Source of the DNA: Acidobacteriota bacterium
GTDB taxonomy: Bacteria > Acidobacteriota > Terriglobia > Terriglobales > Acidobacteriaceae
DNA: 45,938 bases
Assembly: GCA_028872955.1 (NCBI GenBank)
Contig: JAGWNX010000023.1
Coordinates: 1 to 45,938, forward strand
Reading direction: 5' to 3'
Shown here one piece after another: positions 18,005 to 24,049 of this stretch. Under the pieces are notes generated by a model. That model was given only the letters and a program-made list of their open reading frames with translations, ran no database searches and was not told the origin of the DNA. How positions within the stretch are numbered: position 1 is the stretch's first letter; every line of letters begins with the position of its first letter. Both the position numbers and the translations under genes were made by a program.

Positions 18005-18787
18005 TCAGAGCTGTTCGCGAAGCTCCTGCTCAACGCGTTCCATCGTAGACCGGTCGGCCACGGCAAGCGCGTGTTGTGCGGCATACGATACTGCTTCGAG
18101 TGCTGAACGCAGTTGCGCTACGCTCAGATCGGCGACACTCAAGGCGTTGGCCGCAGCAGTTCTCACGCGATAGTCGGCAGAAGAGAGAAGGCCAACGAGC
18201 ACGGAGAACTGGCTTTCGTCTCCGAGGCCCAGAAGTGCATCTGCGAAGCCAACCTTCGCGTTTTCATCCGTCTCAGTTTGTGAAGCCCTCTGGATAGCCG
18301 CAGTGAACTCCTGCCCCTGAAGCTCCGCGATTGATCGAGCTGCATAGGCACGAACAAGCGGGTCTGCATCTTCAAGACAACCGGCTATCAGTGAGAGTGC
18401 CGCGCGATCTCCGATGTGAGCAAGACTCTCGACAGCTTCGACTCTCACGATTGCCGTGGGGTCTTTTAGAAGCGGATACAGCCATAACGCTTCGATAGCT
18501 TTCCCTTCATAAAGAACCCCTAAGCATTCGGCGGCAGCCTGACGAACTATCCCACTCTTATCAGCCAGTAAAGTGAGGACAGAACGATCCGCATCAAGGA
18601 GCTTTTGCTCACGTACTACATCCAACGCTGCGGAGCGAACTCTAGGACTGCGATCACTCAGATAGCGAAGTATTGACCTTTGGAGCAAGGCGTTGTCTTC
18701 CCCCGCGAGCGACATCACCGCTTCCGTACGGCTAACGACGCTGCGATCAGCCCTGTGTTTTGCGTTCACTTCATGTCGCGTTTTCAT
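18005..18787 (-). CDS. HEAT-repeat protein, possible immunity or adaptor protein
   Basis: A 260-residue, entirely helical, leucine/alanine-rich protein made of about seven HEAT-like units (ILRYLSDRSPRVRSAALDVV, LLADKSGIVRQAAAECLGVL, LLKDPTAIVRVEAVESLAHI, CLEDADPLVRAYAARSIAEL and others). There is no signal peptide or catalytic motif, so it is probably a cytosolic protein-binding scaffold. Its ATG overlaps the TGA stop of a truncated upstream coding tail (ATGA at 18787-18784), so the two were once expressed together. HEAT proteins occur as immunity partners of polymorphic toxins; this role is an inference from the arrangement. Base composition is visibly less GC-rich than the flanking rml and GH3 genes. 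Confidence 0.8.
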   Translation of the reverse strand: MKTRHEVNAKHRADRSVVSRTEAVMSLAGEDNALLQRSILRYLSDRSPRVRSAALDVVREQKLLDADRSVLTLLADKSGIVRQAAAECLGVLYEGKAIEALWLYPLLKDPTAIVRVEAVESLAHIGDRAALSLIAGCLEDADPLVRAYAARSIAELQGQEFTAAIQRASQTETDENAKVGFADALLGLGDESQFSVLVGLLSSADYRVRTAAANALSVADLSVAQLRSALEAVSYAAQHALAVADRSTMERVEQELREQL

Positions 18788-19026
18788 TGCTGTTGGTCCT
18801 TCTTCGGCTGCGGCAGATTGTCTTGCTGCGTCGTTGTCACAGTCGAGTTGTCCCCGGACGAGGTTGGGATAAAAGTTTGAGTCTGATTGGCTTGCTGCTG
18901 CCGTGCTCGCACACTTGCGGGATCGTTCCTTTGTGGAGGGGCCTTCTTCTTGCCTCCGCCTCTTTTCTGAGCATTCCTAGTTGCCCTAGACTTCTGCTCT
19001 CTGACGATCTTCTCTCGATCAGATTT
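18784..19026 (-). pseudogene. 3' remnant of a gene cut by element C
   Basis: An open frame of 80 codons ending in TGA at 18786-18784. It starts directly at the edge of element C, and the same frame meets TAG inside the element. It has no usable start. The residues are lysine/arginine-rich then Gln/Thr/Pro-rich (REQKSRATRNAQKRGGGKKK ... TTTQQDNLPQPKKDQQQ). The stop overlaps the HEAT gene start, which supports real coding. It looks like the C-terminal end of a larger protein whose 5' part is missing. No domain is recognised. Confidence 0.5.
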
Positions 19027-19323
19027 GGCGGGTGGCCCACCCTTTCGTCTTTTCCAAAACTAGCACGATCGTTGGGGTGCCCCATCCTTCGCGTCGTGTG
19101 CGAAGGGTGGGAGGCGAGTCGGTTGGTTCGCCTCGAACGCAGTGGCCGGGGTGCGCCCTCCTGCTCAGGCATCGGCGAAGATGGAGGACTTAGGTTTTTC
19201 CACGAGAATCAAAGTTGGACCACCCGCTCGATCTTGCCCCTCCCACCCTTGGCGAAAGACCGCCAAGGATGGGGCACCCGAGCGGTTGGGGTACGACAAA
19301 GTCAGAAGGGTGGGCCACCCGCC
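19027..19323 (+). repeat. Interspersed inverted-repeat element, copy C (reference copy)
   Basis: 297 bp. The ends are an 18 bp perfect inverted repeat: GGCGGGTGGCCCACCCTT at 19027-19044 and its complement at 19306-19323. A second nested pair (15 bp) is GGGTGCCCCATCCTT at 19075-19089 with AAGGATGGGGCACCC at 19265-19279. Each inner arm also forms a local hairpin (CCATCCTTCGC with GCGAAGGGTGG; CCACCCTTGGC with GCCAAGGATGG). There is no coding capacity for a transposase. This is the form of a MITE or compound REP-like unit. Confidence 0.9.
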
Positions 19324-19346
19324 ACCCAGATTCCTATGTAGGTGCA

Positions 19347-19392
19347 GACATGGGCCACCCGCCTTACAGCCGTGAAGGATGGGTCACCCGCC
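19347..19392 (+). repeat. Two solitary element-end fragments
   Basis: ATGGGCCACCCGCC (about 19349-19362) and AAGGATGGGTCACCCGCC (about 19375-19392) repeat the right-end motif of the element twice within 70 bp after copy C. The second abuts the stop codon of the small exported-protein gene. They look like leftovers of partial or repeated insertions. Confidence 0.6.
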
Positions 19393-19856
19393 TACCGACA
19401 GGTTCTCTTCTTCCACTTGACTGTAACCACTACCTCGCTCTCGGCGATCTCGCCTTTGCGTCCCTGTGGGCCAGTACCGCCATAGATGTCGATTACGACA
19501 TTCTCGAAGTCCATGCTGGTAACCGTGCTATGGCCACCTTCTGTGACCAGACCATCCAGCGGACTCTTTACGGGCTTTCCTCTTTCATCCGCAGGTACTA
19601 GATCGGCAAGAATGAGATCGAGGTCTTTTCGTGAGAGATCAGAGTCCACACGGATGAGCTCCGGGGAGTACAACAGCCGCTGCAAGCCGATCTCGCAGAC
19701 CTGATCGTCTGCCGTAAACCGGGGCATCATTAGGATTCCCGGCCTGACCTCATAGGCGTCCACCTTTCGATATTTTGTGAACTGCTGCTTAGTAGTAATA
19801 CCCGTCTCCAACAGCAACATGGCAGCCAAGCTAAGTGCAACCATTTTGAGCATCAT
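19392..19856 (-). CDS. Small exported protein of unknown function
   Basis: A 154-residue protein I do not recognise. The first 17 or so residues (MMLKMVALSLAAMLLLE) form a hydrophobic export signal or anchor. The rest is a mixed alpha/beta, acidic domain with a conserved-looking ending ESEVVVTVKWKKRTC. GGAGAGG lies just before ATG 19856 (or ATG 19853, seven bases from the site), a good ribosome site. It is the middle of three small genes, each preceded on the minus strand by a truncated tail and an element copy. No enzyme motif is visible. Confidence 0.65.
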   Translation of the reverse strand: MMLKMVALSLAAMLLLETGITTKQQFTKYRKVDAYEVRPGILMMPRFTADDQVCEIGLQRLLYSPELIRVDSDLSRKDLDLILADLVPADERGKPVKSPLDGLVTEGGHSTVTSMDFENVVIDIYGGTGPQGRKGEIAESEVVVTVKWKKRTCR

Positions 19857-19890
19857 TCACCTCTCCAAGTGGACACCAGAACAGACGCGC

Positions 19891-19987
19891 TCATGGCTGC
19901 GGCTTCACTTCAGGTTGAGTTGTGGTGAGCGTGTACTTCGAAGTCGGCCCATCCGCCCCAGCATTCGACAGCGTTCTGGTGCTTGTT
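19891..19987 (-). pseudogene. 3' remnant of a gene cut by element D
   Basis: An open frame that emerges from element D and ends in TGA at 19893-19891, 34 bp before the small exported-protein gene. Its Thr/Pro-rich end (SKYTLTTTQPEVKPQP) recalls the style of the tail next to element C (TTTQQDNLPQPKKDQQQ). It is short, so coding status is uncertain. The frame continues through the element itself, but that part is repeat-derived. Confidence 0.35.
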
Positions 19988-20284
19988 GGCGGGTGGCCCA
20001 CCCTTTCGTCTTTTCCAAAACTAGCACGATCGTTGGGGTGCCCCATCCTTCGCGTGGTGTGCGAAGGGTGGGAGGTGAGTTGGTTGCTTCGCCTCGAACG
20101 CAGTGGCCGGGGTGCGGGCTGCTGCTTCGGCATCGGCGAAGTTGGAGCACTCAGGCCCTTCTAACGGAAACTGCTCTGGACCACCCGCGCAATCTTGACC
20201 TTCCCACCCTTGGCAAACGACCGCCAAGGATGGGGCACCCGAGCGGTTGGGGCACGACAAAGTCAGAAGGGTGGGCCACCCGCC
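19988..20284 (+). repeat. Interspersed inverted-repeat element, copy D
   Basis: 297 bp with both terminal inverted repeats intact, identical in layout to copy C. Its middle section matches copy A almost exactly, while its left section shares variants with copy E (cgtggtgtgcg, gaggtgagttggttgc). Confidence 0.9.
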
Positions 20285-20314
20285 TGCTGCTGCCATAGCC
20301 GCAAAACGGAGGAG

Positions 20315-21019
20315 CTAATCGGTGTGGGTGCTGGAGTCCCAGTGCCTCCAATGTGTATTCGAAAACCCTTTTTGGAATACCGCAGGAGAATTTAAGTCTA
20401 AAGCCTTTAGCAAGCTACAGATGCTCACATTCTCGGAAGGCTTTTCTTCTCCTGCAACGTCGGGATGCTGCCACTGCTCCGTTTGCAAGAAAACAATCAT
20501 CTGTGGGTCGAGCCGAAGTTCGCCTCTGAGTTCGTCTTCCTTCATGAACAGTTCGCCAGTTCCCTTACGACAGACAAAGAAGCGCAAGACTTGACTTTCA
20601 CGAAGCGAACCAGCACCCCCTTTAATAGGAACATGTAAGCCTTGAGATAGGTATTCCTCTCTAGCCGGGGTGAACTCATAAGATTTGCCCTTGATGATTA
20701 CCCGCCACTGCTCCCAGTCAGCGATCCAAGCACCTGTCTCTTGATCGATCAACGGGCTGCTAGGCGCTGAAGACATGATAGGAGTTGAGCTAACGAAACC
20801 TTCCTTCAGAAGTGAAGACCCGAACGCGTAGAGATCGTTGACAAACGTCCCCTCATTGATCGAGTAACCAAGCACCTCGAAAGCGATGGCCCAGTCCATG
20901 ACACCTCGAAACGCCGTTAGTCGCGCGGCTGCCATATCAACGTAGGCGTTGTCGAGGACCGGGAAGTTAAACTCCGAAGCATGCTTATCGAGATCACTTA
21001 ATGCTAGTTGAATGTCCAT
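20315..21019 (-). CDS. Cytosolic protein of unknown function, possible immunity protein (DUF7003-like)
   Basis: A 234-residue soluble protein without signal peptide or catalytic motif. The N-terminal portion (LDKHASEFNFPVLDNAYVDM, ARLTAFRGVMDWAIAFEVLG) reminds me of a family catalogued as DUF7003, recalled without a search. Other visible blocks are WEQWRVIIKGKSYEF and LLKALDLNSPAVFQ near the C-terminus. It begins 13 bp after the stop of a truncated tail bearing a D-H ... C-x2-C pattern, an arrangement usual for toxin-immunity pairs. Base composition is lower in GC than the chromosomal genes around the island, suggesting transfer. The start ATG 21019 has only a weak ribosome site. Confidence 0.7.
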   Translation of the reverse strand: MDIQLALSDLDKHASEFNFPVLDNAYVDMAAARLTAFRGVMDWAIAFEVLGYSINEGTFVNDLYAFGSSLLKEGFVSSTPIMSSAPSSPLIDQETGAWIADWEQWRVIIKGKSYEFTPAREEYLSQGLHVPIKGGAGSLRESQVLRFFVCRKGTGELFMKEDELRGELRLDPQMIVFLQTEQWQHPDVAGEEKPSENVSICSLLKALDLNSPAVFQKGFSNTHWRHWDSSTHTD

Positions 21020-21032
21020 TTTTGTTTACTCA

Positions 21033-21210
21033 CTACTGTTGAGTCGTCGTCTTCTTAGCTGCCTTGACAGCAGCTGCAACCTGACCACCCTGCTGACGGC
21101 TGCACTGCAGGCACTGTGGCTTATAGACCTGCGGGCCACCCGTTGGGTTTAGCTTTGTAGGAGGTTGATGATCTCCCACCCAGTTTCCAGTCTTTGTTCC
21201 TGGGCTTGTT
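21033..21210 (-). pseudogene. 3' remnant of a possible nuclease-toxin gene cut by element E
   Basis: A frame of about 59 codons that emerges from element E and ends in TAG at 21035-21033. Key residues are GNWVGDHQPPTKLNP followed by YKPQCLQCSRQQGG, that is, an Asp-His pair followed by C-x2-C. This resembles the ending of zinc-containing nuclease domains such as HNH-like toxin tails (inference). No start codon with a ribosome site precedes it, and the 5' part of the gene is absent. It is followed after 13 bp by the 234-residue protein gene. Confidence 0.5.
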
Positions 21211-21506
21211 GGCGGGTGGCCCACCCTTTCGTCTTTTCCAAAACTAGCACGATCGTTGGGGTGCCCCATCCTTCGCGTGGTGTGCGAAGGGTGGGAGGTG
21301 AGTTGGTTGCTTCGCCTCGAACGCAGTCGCCGGGGTGCGGCCTCCTGCTTCGGCATCGGCGAAGCTGAAGTACTCAGACCCTTCCAACGGATATGCTCTG
21401 GACCACCCGCTCAATCTTGACCTTCCCACCCTTGGCAAAAGGCCGCCAAGGATGGGGCACCCGAGCGGTTGGGGCACGACAAAGTCAGAAGGGTGGGCCA
21501 CCCGCC
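21211..21506 (+). repeat. Interspersed inverted-repeat element, copy E
   Basis: 296 bp with both terminal inverted repeats. It shares its left half variants with copy D. The upstream seven bases GCTTGTT are also shared with D, so the true left boundary may lie slightly further out. Confidence 0.9.
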
Positions 21507-21597
21507 TCACAATCGAGATATCCGCATACCACAGGTCAAACGTCCCCGCCGGAGATGGCTGGTCCAGCCGAGGCTGCACGAAGGCGCTCCAAGGCGT

Positions 21598-21627
21598 GAA
21601 AAGCCCGAGCCATGGCTGGCCCGGGCT
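21598..21627 (-). terminator. Intrinsic terminator of the GH3 gene bglX-like
   Basis: On the minus strand AGCCCGGGC, an 8-base loop, then GCTCGGGCT followed by TTTT. One mismatch in a nine-pair stem. It lies about 48 bp after the stop of the downstream GH3 gene. Confidence 0.7.
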
Positions 21628-21674
21628 GTGTGGTTGTGCGTCAGGCTAAGGTGCGCAGGCTATTGCACGTCAGG

Positions 21675-23978
21675 CTAAGGCGTGACGGTGAACGCCGCGT
21701 GCAGGCTGGCCGTGGAGTCCTCGCCCGCCCAGACGTCGAACTGCGCGGGCTCAACCGCCCATTGCCTGGTCTGTGGGCTCCAGAACTGGAGTTCGTCGGG
21801 GCCAAGTTTGAAGGTCAGCGTCCGGGTCTCGCCAGGCTGCAGCGCGATCCGCTGGAAGCCCTTGAGCTGCCGCACCGGCCGCGAGGCCGAGCCAGACTGC
21901 TGATGGATGTAGACCTGCGCCACGGCATCGCCCGCCACGGCACCGGTGTTGGTCACCTCCACCGTCACCTGATTGGTGTCGCCCGTGGCCATGCTGCTGC
22001 GGCTCAGGTGCAGATTGCTGAACTTGAAGTTCGTATAGCTCAACCCATACCCAAACGGATAGAGCGGCTTGGAGTTGATATCCCAGTAGCGCGAGGTGAA
22101 CGTGGGCCGATCCTCGGGCTCGTGGGTCAGGTTGTGGTTGTAGTAGAGCGGCTCCGCACCTGCGGTACGCGGCCAGCTCACGGGCAGCTTGCCACCCGGG
22201 TTGACGTCGCCAAACAGCACATCGGCCACGGCAGCGCCGCCCTCAGTGCCGGGATACCACGCCTCCAGAATCGCCGGGACGTGCTCCGCGGCCCAGTTGA
22301 TCTCCAGCGGGCGACCGTTCTCCAGCACCAGAACAACCGGCTTGCCGGTGGCGACGACTGCCTCCAGCATCTGCTGCTGAATGCCGGGCAACTGCAGCGT
22401 GGCACGCGAGGAGGCCTCGCTGCTCATGCTGGCGATCTCGCCCATCACGGCCACCACCACATCGGCATCCGCCGCAGCCGCCTTGGCCTTGGCAATCCAG
22501 CTCGTTACCTCCTCCGGCGTTGGGGGCGGGGTGGGCTTGCGGCCCGCAAGCTGATCCAGCAGGCCGGCATACACGCGCGAGGGCTCCGGCCCGGCCACCA
22601 GAGTGACCTGCGCATCCGCAGCCAGCTTGCTCTTGATGCCGGCATACACCGTGACCGGATGGCTCTTGCCGCCGGGCCCGAACAAGCCCTCGACGGTCCA
22701 GCCGCCCTCAATGTCATGGCCGGAGTCGGCAAGCGGCCCGATGACCGCAACCCGCTTGAGCCCCTTGGACAACGGCAGCGTCTGCAGCTGATTGCGCAAC
22801 AGCACCATGGAGCGGCCGGCCAGTTTGCGCTCCAGGGCCAGCCCCTCCGGGCGGCTCAGCGTGGAGTCCACCTTGGACTCGTCCACATACGGATGGTCGA
22901 ACAGCCCCAGGTCGTACTTGGCCTCCAGCACGGGCAGCACCATCGCATCAATCTGCGACTCGCTCACCTTGCCCGCCTGCACCAGGGCGGCCAGGTTCTT
23001 GGTGTAGGTCTGGCTGGCCATATCCATATTCAGCCCGGCGTTGATCGCCTTCTGCGCGGCGTCGGCCGGGTCGCTGGCGTAGCCATGCGTTACCAGGCTC
23101 CCAACGGCAAAGGCATCAGAGAGCACCAGGCCCTGAAAGCCCCACTGGTTGCGCAGTACGTCGGTCAACAGCCAATGATTTCCGCTGGCGGGCACGTCGT
23201 TCAGGTCCATGTACGCGCTCATCAGGCTGCCTGCACCGGCCTGCACCGCCGCATGGAACGGCACCAGGTACACATTCTGCATCAGCTCCTCCGGCACGTA
23301 GGAGGAGTCATAGTCGCGACCTCCATCCGCAGCGCCGTAGCCGGCAAAGTGCTTGACGCAGACCAGTACACTCTCCGGACCAAGCTGCTGGCCCTGGAAG
23401 CCATGCACCTGCGCCTGCGCCATCGCCGAGCCCAGGTAGGGATCTTCGCCCGCGCCCTCAACAATGCGGCCCCAGCGCGCATCGCGTGCGATATCGACCA
23501 TCGGCGTAAACGTCCACTGAATGCCGGCTGCGCGCGCATCCTCGCGTGCCAGGTGCTGCGCCTGCTCCTCCACCGAGGGATCCCACGAGGAAGCCATCGC
23601 CAGCGGCACCGGGAAGACAGTGCGGTAGCCGTGAATCACATCGAAGCCGAAGAGAATTGGAATGTGCAGGCGCGACTTCTCCACGGCGAGGTGCTGCAGG
23701 CGATTGATCTCCTTCACATCAATCAGCCACAGCACCGAACCGACCTTGCCCTGCTCGATCAGCTGGTCTGGCTTCTGGTCGGCGATGCCCGGCATCACAA
23801 TACCGGCAGACTGATTGAGCTGGCCAACCTTCTCGTCCAGTGTCATCTGGCGCAACAGCAACTCTGCCTTCTGCCTGGCCTCTGGGCTGAAGGTGCGGGT
23901 CTGCGCGGCGGTGGTCAAGCTGCAAGCCATGGCGGCCATGCACAGCAGCCCGGCGATCGAATTCTTCTTCAACGACAT
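21675..23978 (-). CDS. GH3 beta-glucosidase, periplasmic BglX-type
   Basis: A 767-residue exported glycoside hydrolase family 3 enzyme releasing beta-linked glucose (or a related sugar) from oligosaccharides. A signal peptide (KKNSIAGLLCMAAMA) precedes the N-terminal barrel (RQMTLDEKVGQLNQ, FGFDVIHGYRTVFPVPL, CVKHFAGYGA). The nucleophile aspartate is in GLVLSDAFAV. The alpha/beta sandwich (LPLSKGLKRVAVIGPLADS) and a C-terminal fibronectin-III-like domain (YPFGYGLSYTNF ... VTVEVTNTGAVAGDAVAQVY) follow. The start at 23978 has AGGA eight bases upstream; the longer frame to 24137 would overlap the neighbouring GH3 gene. It lies 71 bp downstream of the second GH3 gene, likely one operon. Confidence 0.93.
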   Translation of the reverse strand: MSLKKNSIAGLLCMAAMACSLTTAAQTRTFSPEARQKAELLLRQMTLDEKVGQLNQSAGIVMPGIADQKPDQLIEQGKVGSVLWLIDVKEINRLQHLAVEKSRLHIPILFGFDVIHGYRTVFPVPLAMASSWDPSVEEQAQHLAREDARAAGIQWTFTPMVDIARDARWGRIVEGAGEDPYLGSAMAQAQVHGFQGQQLGPESVLVCVKHFAGYGAADGGRDYDSSYVPEELMQNVYLVPFHAAVQAGAGSLMSAYMDLNDVPASGNHWLLTDVLRNQWGFQGLVLSDAFAVGSLVTHGYASDPADAAQKAINAGLNMDMASQTYTKNLAALVQAGKVSESQIDAMVLPVLEAKYDLGLFDHPYVDESKVDSTLSRPEGLALERKLAGRSMVLLRNQLQTLPLSKGLKRVAVIGPLADSGHDIEGGWTVEGLFGPGGKSHPVTVYAGIKSKLAADAQVTLVAGPEPSRVYAGLLDQLAGRKPTPPPTPEEVTSWIAKAKAAAADADVVVAVMGEIASMSSEASSRATLQLPGIQQQMLEAVVATGKPVVLVLENGRPLEINWAAEHVPAILEAWYPGTEGGAAVADVLFGDVNPGGKLPVSWPRTAGAEPLYYNHNLTHEPEDRPTFTSRYWDINSKPLYPFGYGLSYTNFKFSNLHLSRSSMATGDTNQVTVEVTNTGAVAGDAVAQVYIHQQSGSASRPVRQLKGFQRIALQPGETRTLTFKLGPDELQFWSPQTRQWAVEPAQFDVWAGEDSTASLHAAFTVTP

Positions 23979-24049
23979 AGTAAGCATCCTCATCAACATA
24001 CTTCGGTTAAGCGTGGTAACTCCAACAGGTACGGCGCGGCTCCGGCGGT

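Noticed and set aside
16000..21506. Long reading frames through the repeat elements on both strands (peptides of the MGHPSGWGT and RRMGHPNDR kind)
   Set aside because: They recur with the repeat copies, exist in several frames at once, and have no ribosome sites or domain. They are by-products of GC-rich inverted repeats.
16000..21506. CRISPR array
   Set aside because: Repeats are about 297 bp, spaced 0.7-1.6 kb apart with genes between them. No short regular repeat-spacer pattern or cas gene is present.
16000..21506. Insertion sequence or integrative element with its own recombinase
   Set aside because: Terminal inverted repeats and a tRNA-linked direct repeat exist, but no transposase or integrase gene is encoded in the window.
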